Assembly: GCF_002564045.1 (NCBI RefSeq)
Contig: NZ_PDJK01000002.1
Location: 1,612,001 to 1,676,000 of the forward strand
Direction of reading: 5' to 3'
DNA length: 64,000 nt
From: Amycolatopsis sulphurea
GTDB taxonomy: Bacteria > Actinomycetota > Actinomycetes > Mycobacteriales > Pseudonocardiaceae
Both the position numbers and the translations under genes were made by a program. Positions 8,406-16,797 of the stretch are shown here, one piece after another. The notes below the pieces were generated by a model. It searched no databases. It was not told the DNA's origin and worked only from the letters and a program-made list of their open reading frames with translations. Every line of letters begins with the position of its first letter. Positions within the stretch are counted from its first letter, which is position 1.

Positions 8406-9278
8406 ATGAAACTTGGACTGCAGATCCCCGATTTCACCTGGAGCGGCGGGGCGGCCAGTCTCGGCACGGATCTCGCGGCGGTCGCGCGGACCGCCGACGA
8501 GGCCGGGTTCGAGTACCTGGCCGTAATGGACCATTTCTTCCAGATCGGCGGCGTCGGCCCGGCCGACAACGACATGCTCGAGGCGTACACGACGCTCGGC
8601 TACCTCGCCGCGCACACCGAACGCGCCAAGCTGCTCACCGTGATCACCGGCGTGCTCTACCGGCATCCCGGCCTGCTCGCCAAGGCCATCACCACACTCG
8701 ACGTGCTTTCCGGCGGGCGCGCGATCCTCGGCATCGGCGCGGGCTGGAACGAGCAGGAGTGCCGCGGCCTGGGCTTCCCGTTCCCGCCCATGAAGGAGCG
8801 GTTCGAGCTGCTGGAGGAGAACCTCCAGTACGTGCTGCAGATGTGGGGCGCGGGCGATGGGCCGTTCACCAGCAAGCACTTCGAGGCGGAGCGGCTGCTG
8901 AACGTGCCGCAGGCCCTGCAGCGCCCGCGCCCGCCGATCATGGTCGGCGGTGGCGGGGAGACCAAGACGCTGCGCTTCGTCGCGAAATACGGCGACGCCT
9001 GCAACATCTTCAACACCCCCGAACTCGAACACAAGCTGAACGTGCTCAAGCAGCATTGCGCGAACGAGGGCCGCGACTACAACGAGATCACCAAGACCGC
9101 CTACCACCGGCTGGACATCGGCGCGTCCGGGGAAAAGACCGCCGAACTGTGCCGGGAACTCGAACGCCTGCACGGCCTCGGCGTGGACGCCGCGATCGGC
9201 TCGATTCCCGGAGTACCGGACCTGCGCCTGATCGAGAAGTTCGGCACGGACGTCATCCCGGCCGCCGCGCAGTTGTGA
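8406..9278 (+). CDS. LLM-class F420-dependent oxidoreductase
   Basis: A 290-residue luciferase-like TIM-barrel protein. It shows the family pattern: MKLGLQIPDF at the first strand, EAGFEYLAVMDHF, then the LTVITGVLYRHPGLLAKAITTLDVLSGGRAILGIGAGWNE block typical of actinobacterial F420-dependent enzymes, and PPIMVGGGGETKTLRFVAKYGDACN near residue 180. Such enzymes move hydride between reduced F420 (or FMNH2) and small organic substrates. The substrate cannot be deduced. It follows the propeller gene by 40 bases with an AT-containing TATACC about 10 bases before the start, so it may have its own near-leaderless promoter. Confidence 0.92.
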   Translation: MKLGLQIPDFTWSGGAASLGTDLAAVARTADEAGFEYLAVMDHFFQIGGVGPADNDMLEAYTTLGYLAAHTERAKLLTVITGVLYRHPGLLAKAITTLDVLSGGRAILGIGAGWNEQECRGLGFPFPPMKERFELLEENLQYVLQMWGAGDGPFTSKHFEAERLLNVPQALQRPRPPIMVGGGGETKTLRFVAKYGDACNIFNTPELEHKLNVLKQHCANEGRDYNEITKTAYHRLDIGASGEKTAELCRELERLHGLGVDAAIGSIPGVPDLRLIEKFGTDVIPAAAQL

Positions 9279-9400
9279 TCAGCCGCGCCGGGTGGTGGCT
9301 TTCCACCATCCGGCGCATTCCGGTGGCCGCTCACGGTAACAAAACCCGGCGGTGGCAACGACATCCTGGAAGACCGCTCGGCCCATCCAGGGAGAAACGC

Positions 9401-10414
9401 ATGTCTGCCACCGGCTCGTCGGCCCCGTCCCGCCCCATTCTGCGCACCGGCGAACGCGTCCGCGTGCGTACTGCCGAGGAGATTCTCGCGACACTGGACG
9501 AAAACGGCACCCTCGACGGGCTTCCGCTGATGCCGGAAACGCTGGCCTTCGCCGGCCGGGAACTACCGGTACACCTGAGTGCGCACAAAACCTGCGACAC
9601 CATCAACCACCGCGGCACCACCCGCCGGATGGACCGCGCGGTACACCTGACCGGAGCACGCTGCGACGGGAGCGCGCACGGCGGCTGCCAGGCCGGGTGC
9701 CAGCTGTTCTTCAAGGAGGAATGGCTGGAACGCCTCGACGGTACGCCGATCCGCGACGGTGCCCCGGCGACCGGCACGATCCCGTTGCCGCTCACCGTGA
9801 TCGAGTCCGGCACGACCGCCGCACCGGAACCGGACGACAAGCCGGACGCCGAGCCGCGGTACCGCTGCCAGGCGACCGAGCTTGTCCGCGCCACGTCCTA
9901 TCTGCCGGTACAGGACTGGCGACAATACGTGGACGACGTGCGCACCGGGAACGTTTCGTTCGCGGCCACCGTGCGGAGCCTGTTCCTCTCGGTGTTCAAC
10001 AACTATCAGAAACTTTCCCGCAAGCTGCCCGCCCGGCTGCGCATCCGGGAGGGCGCGTTCTACCCGTTCTACCGGGGCACCGGTGCGGCCAAGCAGCCGC
10101 CCGCCGGGCTGGATCTGCAACCGGGTGAACTGGTCGAGGTCCGGGACAAGGCCGAGATCATGGCCGCGCTGGGGCCGAACAACCGCAACCGCGGCCTGTG
10201 GTTCGACGCGGAGATGCTGCCCTACGCCGGGCGGCGCGGCCGGGTGCTCGGGAAGGTCGAGAAGATCGTCGACGAGTCCAGCGGCCGGATGCTGAAGCTG
10301 CGCGACTGCGTGGTGGTCGACCAGATCACCTGCGCCGGGCAGTTCAACCGTTATTGCCCGCGCTCGGATTACATCTACTGGCGGGAAGCGTGGCTGCGCC
10401 GGGTGCAGGGCTGA
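9401..10414 (+). CDS. Conserved Cys-rich protein of unknown function
   Basis: A 337-residue protein starting at ATG 9401 behind CAGGGAGAAA. It has no signal peptide or membrane helices. Cys lie at 65, 88, 96 and 100 in the arrangement CDG-x4-GGCQAGC followed by FFKEEWLE. A second group of three Cys lies near residues 305-325, in a segment ending CP.SDYIYWREAWLRRV. Between them is an SH3-like stretch (LQPGELVEVRDKAEIMAAL...MLPYAGRRGRVLGKVEKIVD). The paired Cys groups suggest a metal or Fe-S site, by inference only. It opens the polysaccharide region, and its 3' end overlaps the convergent DUF2784 gene by 71 bases. I do not recognise a characterised homologue. Confidence 0.75.
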   Translation: MSATGSSAPSRPILRTGERVRVRTAEEILATLDENGTLDGLPLMPETLAFAGRELPVHLSAHKTCDTINHRGTTRRMDRAVHLTGARCDGSAHGGCQAGCQLFFKEEWLERLDGTPIRDGAPATGTIPLPLTVIESGTTAAPEPDDKPDAEPRYRCQATELVRATSYLPVQDWRQYVDDVRTGNVSFAATVRSLFLSVFNNYQKLSRKLPARLRIREGAFYPFYRGTGAAKQPPAGLDLQPGELVEVRDKAEIMAALGPNNRNRGLWFDAEMLPYAGRRGRVLGKVEKIVDESSGRMLKLRDCVVVDQITCAGQFNRYCPRSDYIYWREAWLRRVQG

Positions 10415-10787
10415 GGCTCAGGCCGAGACGGCTGCGGCGGCGGGCGCACCAGGCGGCGCCCGCCCACCCGGTCAGCACGAGCAGGGCCATCACCGCGCGG
10501 AACCGGTTGACGTGGTGCGGGTCGTAGAGCACGCCTTCCAGGTAGGTCTCGACGAACCCGCGGTCGTAGGGAATCAGCCCACCGGCCTCCCGGGCCCAGT
10601 TCTCCGCGGTGGTGACCGGGCAGGCCAGCGGCCAGACCGAGCTGGCCACGCCCCACAGGACGAGCGGAATGTGCGCGTATAACGCGCGGGGCCATCTCCA
10701 CGCGACGAAACCCCCGAAGAAGAGAAATCCGAGAATCGCGAAGTGGAGCACCAGCAACGTCCAGGCGAGCAACTGGGCGAAGAGCAA
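10344..10787 (-). CDS. DUF2784-like small membrane protein
   Basis: A 147-residue protein with about four hydrophobic segments: LLAWTLLVLHFAILGFLFFGGFVAW, then AHIPLVLWGVASSVWPLACPVTTAENW, a polar YDRGFVETYLEGVLYD, and FRAVMALLVLTGWAGAAW. The P-L-T.xEN.xR..G-x3-Y-x-G-F pattern matches DUF2784, a small integral membrane family of unknown function. The probable start is TTG 10787, which has GGGGGAA upstream. It directly follows the flippase gene (2-base gap), so it belongs to that operon. Its last 71 bases run antisense into the Cys-rich gene, an unusual shared tail. Confidence 0.75.
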   Translation of the reverse strand: MLFAQLLAWTLLVLHFAILGFLFFGGFVAWRWPRALYAHIPLVLWGVASSVWPLACPVTTAENWAREAGGLIPYDRGFVETYLEGVLYDPHHVNRFRAVMALLVLTGWAGAAWCARRRSRLGLSLSPAPGAATLPASRCNPSAGNNG

Positions 10788-10788
10788 C

Positions 10789-12297
10789 TTATTCCCCCGA
10801 TCCGGGCTGCGGAGCGGGCCGCAGGAGCTTGCCAGTGGTGAGCAGCCGCGCAGCGGCCAGCCCTTCGCGGAAGAGGTCCGGGAAGAACATTCGCAGGAAG
10901 ATCAGGTACCCGGCGAGCACGACGCCCATGCCGGCGATCAGCGTGACGATCGCGGGCACCTCGTGCTGGTGCAGCACGATGTGCACCACCCAGGCGGCGG
11001 CCACGGCGGGCATCGTCGAGATGAACGCGGGCAGCACCGCGTGCACCCAGGACCCCAGCCGGAAACCGGCGACCCGGCCGATCGCGCGGACCAGGAACGG
11101 CGTCAGCAGGACGGTCGCGATCGTGTAGGCCGTCGCGACGCCGGTGACCCCCCACGGCAGCCCGAGGAAGAACGCCGGGACCACGAACGTCAGCGGCACC
11201 CACGCCCAGCGGAACGACACGTCGGCCCGGCCTAGCCCCATGAACACCGAACCACCCGGGGTGGTCAGCGACTGCAGGATCCCGGTGACCGCGAGCGCCT
11301 GCACCACCGGCGCGGACGGCAGCCATTGCGCTCCGAACACCGTCTCCACGAAGTCGTCGGCCAGCACCGCGATGCCCGCCATCGAGGGAAGCACCACGAG
11401 CCCGATCACCCGGGTGATCCGCAGGAACACCGAACGCACCCGGTCCGGGTCGTCCTGCACCCTGGCGAACACCGGGAACGCGACGCGGTTGGCCACGTTG
11501 CCCAGCAGGCTCACCGGGATCAGCATGATCCGGTACGGCACGGTGTAGTACGACAGGGCGGTCTGCCCGAGGAACCGGCTCACCACGACGTTGTCGATGT
11601 TGCGCGTGCTGTATCCGATCAGCTGCGCGCCCACCAGCGGCAGGCCGAAGGTCCGCAGATGCCGCAGCGCCTCCCGATCGACCACGATCCGCGGCAGGCC
11701 GGCCGCGGCGAACCAGAGCACCAGCACGATCAGGTCGGTGCCCACCTGCTGCACGACCAGCGCCCAGTACCGCATCCCGAGTTCGGCCGCGACCAGCCCG
11801 AGCACCCCGCCGGCCAGCGTGCCGCCGATCTCGGTGATCGCCATCGCCCGGAATCTCAGGCCGCGCTGCAGTTTCGCGGCGGCCACATTGGACACTCCCT
11901 TGAGGACCGGGCTGGCGGCCAGCGCGATCAGCACCGGGCCGAGGTCGGGCACCTCCAGGAAGGCGGCGATCTGATCGGAGAACAGCACGGTCACGCCGGC
12001 CATCGCGAGGCCGATCGCGGCGAGCGTCCAGAACGTGACGCCCTCGTCCTGCGGCCGCAGGTCCGGTTTCTGCACGATGCTCGAGGACAGCCCGGCTTCG
12101 AGCAGGACCGCGGTCAGCGAGATGTAGACCGTGGCCGCGGCAGCGACACCGAAATCGGTGGGGCCGAGCAACCGGGCCAGCACCACGGCGAAACCCAGCC
12201 GGCCGAACTGCCGCACGATCATCGCCGCGACGGTCCACCGGGTGCCGTTCGCCGCGGCCGAGGCCGTCGAGCGGGGCGGAGCTGCGTCCGTCGTCAC
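10789..12297 (-). CDS. Wzx-like polysaccharide flippase (MOP superfamily)
   Basis: A 502-residue polytopic protein with about 12-14 membrane helices. It starts at GTG 12297 in a GTGA overlap with the upstream glycosyltransferase. Family signatures are the N-terminal RQFGRLGFAVVLARLLGPTDFGVAAAATV, the AKLQRGLRFRAMAITEIGGTLAGGVLGLVAA block, and STRNIDNVVVSRFLG.TALSYYTVPYRIMLIPVSLLGNVANRVAFP, typical of O-antigen/teichuronic-type flippases. It should move undecaprenyl-linked oligosaccharide units across the membrane. The Wzy-like and Wzz-like genes at 17.6-20 kb supply the matching polymerase and length control, so a Wzx/Wzy-dependent pathway is inferred. Confidence 0.9.
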   Translation of the reverse strand: MTTDAAPPRSTASAAANGTRWTVAAMIVRQFGRLGFAVVLARLLGPTDFGVAAAATVYISLTAVLLEAGLSSSIVQKPDLRPQDEGVTFWTLAAIGLAMAGVTVLFSDQIAAFLEVPDLGPVLIALAASPVLKGVSNVAAAKLQRGLRFRAMAITEIGGTLAGGVLGLVAAELGMRYWALVVQQVGTDLIVLVLWFAAAGLPRIVVDREALRHLRTFGLPLVGAQLIGYSTRNIDNVVVSRFLGQTALSYYTVPYRIMLIPVSLLGNVANRVAFPVFARVQDDPDRVRSVFLRITRVIGLVVLPSMAGIAVLADDFVETVFGAQWLPSAPVVQALAVTGILQSLTTPGGSVFMGLGRADVSFRWAWVPLTFVVPAFFLGLPWGVTGVATAYTIATVLLTPFLVRAIGRVAGFRLGSWVHAVLPAFISTMPAVAAAWVVHIVLHQHEVPAIVTLIAGMGVVLAGYLIFLRMFFPDLFREGLAAARLLTTGKLLRPAPQPGSGE

Positions 12298-13223
12298 CGA
12301 GTACCTCGCACCGCGAGCTTCGCGTACTCGTATGCGCCTCGGGCCAGCGTCCGCAGGATCCGCGCCCAATTGGTCCGCAGCCAGCCGCGCAGCTGCAGCA
12401 GGCAGCGCACCTTGTCCTTAGTGGACAGTGGCGCACGCAGCACCGCGAGCGCGTACTGCTTGCCGATGTTGAGCACCGGGAACGGGATCCGGCCGCGCCA
12501 CGCCGGATCCAGGATCAGGTACCGCGAGCGCGCGGTGGGCGCCTGCCGCATGATCCGGCCCGGGTGTTCGCGATGCAGGAACAGCTCCTCGTCGATCAGC
12601 CGGATGGGGCCGCGCAGCGCCAGCTCCACGATCTCCAGCCGGTCCGCCGAGTCGAACGACGCGTGCAGCGAGGTCTGCGCGAGCAGATCGCGGTTCACCA
12701 CGCCGAACCAGGCGAAGCACATGTGGTCCTGCTCGGTCAGATCACGGAAGCGCAGGGCGACGTCATCGTGGGAGGCACGCAGCTGCTCGTCCCACCGGTG
12801 CGTGCGAGCGCCGTCGACGTCGATGTCCACCGCGACGGTGTGCGCGCAGGATGCCTCCGGATGCGCACGCAGCTCCGCCAGGCAGCGGCTGAAGTAGGTG
12901 GGCAGGTACACGTTGTCCCCGTGCACCCACGCGAAGTAGTCGCCGTCGGTGTGGTGGAAGCCGTAGTTGTGGTTGCGCGCGGCGCCGAGGTTGTGCTCGT
13001 GACGCACGTAGGAGATACGCTCGTCCAGCGCGCAATACTCCTTCGCGATCACCTCCGTCCGGTCGGTGGAGGCGTTGTCGCAGATCAGCAACCGCCAATC
13101 GGGGAAGTCTTGCGCGCGGATGCTGTCCAGCGCCTCCGCGAGGAAACGGTCGCCGTTGTAGATCGGCATCGCCAGCGACAGCGTTGGCCGCGATCTGCCC
13201 GGCTCGTCCGTTCCATTGCTCAT
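12294..13223 (-). CDS. Family 2 glycosyltransferase
   Basis: A 309-residue GT-A fold enzyme. I start it at ATG 13223, which has GGAAGGTGG upstream. Signatures are LSLAMPIYNGDRFLAEALDSIRAQDFPDWRLLICDNASTD near residues 15-55 (nucleotide-sugar site), a DxD-like region at YFAWVHGDNVYLPTYFSRCL, and a late EELFLHREHPGRIMR. No membrane helix is visible. It would add one sugar to a lipid-linked unit at the inner membrane face. It overlaps the flippase gene by 4 bases. Donor and acceptor cannot be deduced. Confidence 0.88.
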   Translation of the reverse strand: MSNGTDEPGRSRPTLSLAMPIYNGDRFLAEALDSIRAQDFPDWRLLICDNASTDRTEVIAKEYCALDERISYVRHEHNLGAARNHNYGFHHTDGDYFAWVHGDNVYLPTYFSRCLAELRAHPEASCAHTVAVDIDVDGARTHRWDEQLRASHDDVALRFRDLTEQDHMCFAWFGVVNRDLLAQTSLHASFDSADRLEIVELALRGPIRLIDEELFLHREHPGRIMRQAPTARSRYLILDPAWRGRIPFPVLNIGKQYALAVLRAPLSTKDKVRCLLQLRGWLRTNWARILRTLARGAYEYAKLAVRGTR

Positions 13224-13344
13224 CCCCACGCCACCTTCCGCCAAACGGTCCATCAGCGGAATCGGAATTATCCGGAAGGCGTTACGACTTGGTGCCCGGC
13301 ATCGATGTAGTGAGGACAGCATCGTTATCCGGGGAGTGGGCGAC

Positions 13345-14505
13345 GTGCACGTGACCGAGGTACCCAAGCCCGCAGTGACCGGTCGTGACCGGATCACCGG
13401 GCTCGATGGCGTACGCGGGCTCGCCGCGCTCTTCGTGGTGGTACATCACTGCCGGCTGTTCTCGTTCCCCGGTTTTCCCGCGGATACCGGGCCGCTGTGG
13501 CTTTCTCCGCTGCTGTACGGGCATCTCGCCGTTGTCGTGTTCATCGTGCTGTCCGGCTACTCGCTTGCCCTCGGCCCCGCGGGCCGGGAGTGGCATCTCG
13601 GCCGGATCCGCACTTTTCTGCGTCGCCGGGCATGGCGGATCATCCCGGCCTACTGGGCCGCGCTGGTGTTCAGTTTCCTTGTCGCCCGATTGTTGGTGAC
13701 CGAGACACCGGGCGTGGTGCCGACCGGGCGATCCCTGCTGACGTACGGTTTCCTGGTGCAGGACGTGGTCTCCGCACCGAGCCCGAACAGCGCGTTCTGG
13801 TCCATCGCCGTGGAAGCCCAGCTGTATCTGCTGTTCCCGCTCTTGCTGCTGCTGCGGCGGAACATCGGTGCGGTCGCGCTCGTTGTGTGCGTGCTCACCG
13901 GCGTGGTGCTGATCGAGGCGCTGTCCGGGCAGGTGCCGGTGTTCATGTCACTGTTGCACCTGACTCCCGAGTTCGCGGTGCTTTTCACCCTGGGTGCGGT
14001 AACCGCGGGAATCCGGCGGGACAGCCGGATGCCGTGGTCATGGCTCGCGCTCGCCGGCGGCGCCGTGCTCGTAATCCTGATCGCCGTGCTCGGCCCGGTC
14101 CGGGCGATCGGCCATTACTTCTGGCTCGATCTGCTCGCCGCGTTCCCGGTCGCGGCCCTGCTCGCCGGCCTGGCGCAGGGGCGGCCGTCATGGCTGATCA
14201 GGGTGCTCGACAGTGCGCCGCTGCGGTTCCTCGGAAAGTGTTCCTACAGCCTCTATCTGGTGCATGTGCCGATCGTGGCGGTGGTCAGCCACCTGCTGGT
14301 TCGCGCGTGGCTGCCGGCCGGCACCCCGGCGTTCCTGCTCACCGCAGTGCTGGCCGTGCCGCTGGCGGTGTTGTTCGCGCGTGGGTTCGCGGCGGTGTTC
14401 GAGCTGCCGTTCCACCGGCATCGATCGGCGGCGGCGCTGCTCGCCGCGATCCGGTCGAAGCGGCATGCTCAGCCCGGCAAGGGAACCGGTGCCCCGCCTG
14501 CGTAG
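13345..14505 (+). CDS. Acyltransferase 3 family membrane protein (sugar O-acylation)
   Basis: About 386 residues with roughly ten membrane helices. The start is uncertain; GTG 13345 is preferred because GGGGAG lies about 10 bases before it. The signature DGVRGLAALFVVVHHCRLFSFPG contains the family His that is thought to act in acyl transfer. FWSIAVEAQLYLLFPLLLLLRR and LRFLGKCSYSLYLVHVPIVAVVSHLLV are further hallmarks. Such proteins transfer acetyl or other acyl groups to surface polysaccharides. It is divergent from the glycosyltransferase gene. Its 3' end overlaps the convergent beta-helix gene by 37 bases. Confidence 0.9.
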   Translation: MHVTEVPKPAVTGRDRITGLDGVRGLAALFVVVHHCRLFSFPGFPADTGPLWLSPLLYGHLAVVVFIVLSGYSLALGPAGREWHLGRIRTFLRRRAWRIIPAYWAALVFSFLVARLLVTETPGVVPTGRSLLTYGFLVQDVVSAPSPNSAFWSIAVEAQLYLLFPLLLLLRRNIGAVALVVCVLTGVVLIEALSGQVPVFMSLLHLTPEFAVLFTLGAVTAGIRRDSRMPWSWLALAGGAVLVILIAVLGPVRAIGHYFWLDLLAAFPVAALLAGLAQGRPSWLIRVLDSAPLRFLGKCSYSLYLVHVPIVAVVSHLLVRAWLPAGTPAFLLTAVLAVPLAVLFARGFAAVFELPFHRHRSAAALLAAIRSKRHAQPGKGTGAPPA

Positions 14506-15266
14506 ACATTGCCCGACACCGTTCGCACGTCGAAGTCCGTGGGATAGATCGCGCCGTACCGCGCGTCCTGGCGGAAGGTGTTGCCGGTGAACGTCACATC
14601 CTGCAGCCGGGCGCCTTCGTTGCCACCGACGCTGTAGAACGTGTACCCGCCACCGCCAAGGGTGTTGCCGGTGATCACGACGGGTCCGGCATTCGGGTTC
14701 TCACCACCGATGTCCGGGGACAGGAACACCGCGGAGTTGGCGCCTTCCCCGGTCCCGATGTCGATGCGGTTGTTCTTCACCACCACGTCGCCCACGTCCT
14801 CGGTGAGCTGCACTCCGTCGGAATGCGCGCCCTGCGCGGGCTGGAAATCGTGGATCCAGGAATCGGTGATCGAGGTGTGCGGCCCGAGTTTCGCGCCGTC
14901 GTTGGTCATTCCCGAGATCTCCACCCGGACCGCGCTCCAATTGCCGTAGGAGATCCCGGCATCGGTGTAATCGCCGGTGATCACGGTGTCCTCGATGCGC
15001 ACGGACCCCGCACCGTTGGTCCGGATGGCCCACGGAGTGCTGCCGTCGCCGGTGAAGCGGCTGTTCCGCACCACCACTCCGGGCGCGGTGACAGTGAGCA
15101 TGCCGCGCAGGTTCAGCCCGGAAAGGACGGCGCCGGGCCGATCCTCGGTCATGGATCCGGCAGGCTGCTCCGCCGCAGGTGGGTCGTCCTCCCGGACGAC
15201 GACCACCACCACGACCGCGGCGACGGCCACCACGGCCGCCGTCACCAACCATTTCGCCGTACGCAC
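14469..15266 (-). CDS. Membrane-anchored right-handed beta-helix protein 1
   Basis: About 265 residues from GTG 15266. A strong hydrophobic anchor (TAKWLVTAAVVAVAAVVVVVVV) follows the start. After a short linker come parallel-beta-helix rungs: GMLTVTAPGVVVRNSRFTG, GAGSVRIEDTVITGDYTDAGI, NDGAKLGPHTSITDSWIHDF, DGVQLTEDVGDVVVKNNRIDIG and SAVFLSPDIG...PVVITGNTLGGGGYTFYSVGG. This resembles pectate-lyase/epimerase-like exported proteins. It is about 60 percent identical by eye to the next gene, separated only by a MITE-like repeat. A role in modifying or cleaving the cluster's polysaccharide is inferred. Catalytic residues could not be assigned. Confidence 0.82.
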   Translation of the reverse strand: MRTAKWLVTAAVVAVAAVVVVVVVREDDPPAAEQPAGSMTEDRPGAVLSGLNLRGMLTVTAPGVVVRNSRFTGDGSTPWAIRTNGAGSVRIEDTVITGDYTDAGISYGNWSAVRVEISGMTNDGAKLGPHTSITDSWIHDFQPAQGAHSDGVQLTEDVGDVVVKNNRIDIGTGEGANSAVFLSPDIGGENPNAGPVVITGNTLGGGGYTFYSVGGNEGARLQDVTFTGNTFRQDARYGAIYPTDFDVRTVSGNVYAGGAPVPLPG

Positions 15267-15300
15267 GGATCCGACGATACGGTCCGGCGCCACCCATGGG

Positions 15301-15465
15301 GAGGGTCCCGGCAAAGTCGTGGCTGCCGCGTCATCATCGACGGCGCCTGCCCTCTCCTGTCCCGGGTCTGTGAAGGGGCCCTTCACAGACTCAGAGTCCG
15401 TGAAGGGCCCCTTCACGGACCTCCGAGGTCTGCGCAGGGTCCACGCCGGCTTTGCCGACACCCTG
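15301..15465 (+). repeat. MITE-like repeat, copy B
   Basis: About 165 bases between the two beta-helix genes. The left end is AGGGTCCCGGCAAAGTCG; the right end in reverse complement is AGGGTGTCGGCAAAGCCG. Inside are two adjacent palindromes, GTCTGTGAAGG...CCTTCACAGAC (15366-15390) and GTCCGTGAAGG...CCTTCACGGAC (15396-15420), joined by TCAGA. The interior has no coding capacity of its own. Confidence 0.75.
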
Positions 15466-15501
15466 CCACCCGGGGGGAGGCACCGGACCGAATCGTGCCC
15501 A

Positions 15502-16524
15502 CTACGGCATCTTCAGCGTGCTGCCGTCGGCATAAGTGTTGCCGGACACCGTCTTCGCGACGAATTCGCTCGGATACACCGGGCCGAAAATCGCGTTCTT
15601 GAGGAACTTGTTGTTCGTCACCGACACATCCTGCAACGTGGCGCCGTCCCGGCCGTTCACGCTGTAGAACGTGTAGCCACCACCGCCGAGGGTGTTGCCG
15701 TCGACCACGATCGGGCCTGCCGAGGGGTTCTGCGGGCCGATGTCCGGGGAGAGGAAAATCGCCGCGTTGACCCCCGTCAGCTTGCCGATGTCGATCTTGT
15801 TGTTCTTCATCACCACGTCCCCGACGTCCTCGACCACCTGCAGTCCGTCGGCATGTGCGCCGCCGGCCGGGGTGAAGTCGTGGATCCAGGAATCGGTGAT
15901 GGAGACGTGGTTGCCGACCTTGGCTCCGTCGTTGCTCATCCCGGAGATGTCGATCCGGGTGGCACTCCAGTTGTGGTAACTGATCGCGGCGTCGGAGTAA
16001 TCGCCGGCGAACGTGGCGTCCTCGATGCGCACGGAACCGTTTCCGGTGGTGCGTACCGCCCAATCCTGGCCGGTACCGGTGAATTTGCTGCGCTTGATCG
16101 TCACGCCGGGGGCCGTGACGGTGATCGTGCCGCGCACGTCGAGCGCGTCGAGGACCTGGCCGGATTGATCGGCGGTCAGGTTCTGCACGCTCTTGAGGGC
16201 GGTGCCGGCGGGCACGCCGTACCCGCCGGGTGTGTCGGAACGCACGGGCGGCGGCGCCGCGACCGTCGTGGTCGCCGGGGGTGCGCTGGACGTGCTCGGC
16301 GGCCGGGTCGGGGATGAGGACGGGGCGGGGGAAGTAGTGGCGGGGGCGGGGGTTTTCGCGGGGTCGGTACAGAGGCCGCGATGCTGCGACGGCCGGTGCC
16401 AGGCAGCGTCCGCCACGGCGACCTGTGCGGCCGGGTGGCGGGGCGCACTGCCGAGCTGAAGCACGACGAACGCGGCAGTCAGCACGACAGCCATCGTTCC
16501 CGCGGAGACAAGGATGCGGCGCAC
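15502..16524 (-). CDS. Secreted right-handed beta-helix protein 2
   Basis: A 340-residue paralogue of the preceding protein, from GTG 16524 with a perfect GGAGGTGAGG ribosome site. The N-terminus RRILVSAGTMAVVLTAAFVVLQLG is a signal peptide or anchor. A long Pro/Ser/Thr-rich spacer follows (residues about 50-95, TKTPAPATTSPAPSSSPTRP-like), suiting a wall-spanning linker. The C-terminal 220 residues repeat the rungs of protein 1 in the same order (GTITVTAPGVTIKRSKFTG; SNDGAKVGNHVSITDSWIHDF; DGLQVVEDVGDVVMKNNKIDIG; NTLGGGGYTFYSVNG). It is a tandem duplicate with a longer stalk. The upstream 270 bases are AT-richer than the surroundings and form a divergent promoter region with the next gene. 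Confidence 0.84.
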   Translation of the reverse strand: MRRILVSAGTMAVVLTAAFVVLQLGSAPRHPAAQVAVADAAWHRPSQHRGLCTDPAKTPAPATTSPAPSSSPTRPPSTSSAPPATTTVAAPPPVRSDTPGGYGVPAGTALKSVQNLTADQSGQVLDALDVRGTITVTAPGVTIKRSKFTGTGQDWAVRTTGNGSVRIEDATFAGDYSDAAISYHNWSATRIDISGMSNDGAKVGNHVSITDSWIHDFTPAGGAHADGLQVVEDVGDVVMKNNKIDIGKLTGVNAAIFLSPDIGPQNPSAGPIVVDGNTLGGGGYTFYSVNGRDGATLQDVSVTNNKFLKNAIFGPVYPSEFVAKTVSGNTYADGSTLKMP

Positions 16525-16797
16525 GAGCGCCTCACCTCCAAGTTCGAACGGACCGAAATGCTATCGAGATAGTTTCGTAATGGAACACGGAAGACTATGC
16601 ACAATCGTGTCCCCGCTGGCAAGGAAACATCTCCGGAATCCTCGGGAGAAGCGGCACGCAGAATGCAGAAATTGATCTTTTCACCCTGCCGGAAACGATC
16701 TTCCCGGTGGTTTCCGGTGAAATGATCACCGGATTTTGATCAACCTGTGTCCCCGGCCGCCTTCCGCGGCCGCGGTGGCCTTCCCTAGGCTGGCCCG

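Noticed and set aside
13497..15602. A plus-strand open frame of about 700 codons across the acyltransferase and beta-helix gene
   Set aside because: It crosses a mobile repeat and two recognised genes in other frames and has a composition typical of antisense or out-of-frame GC-rich sequence.
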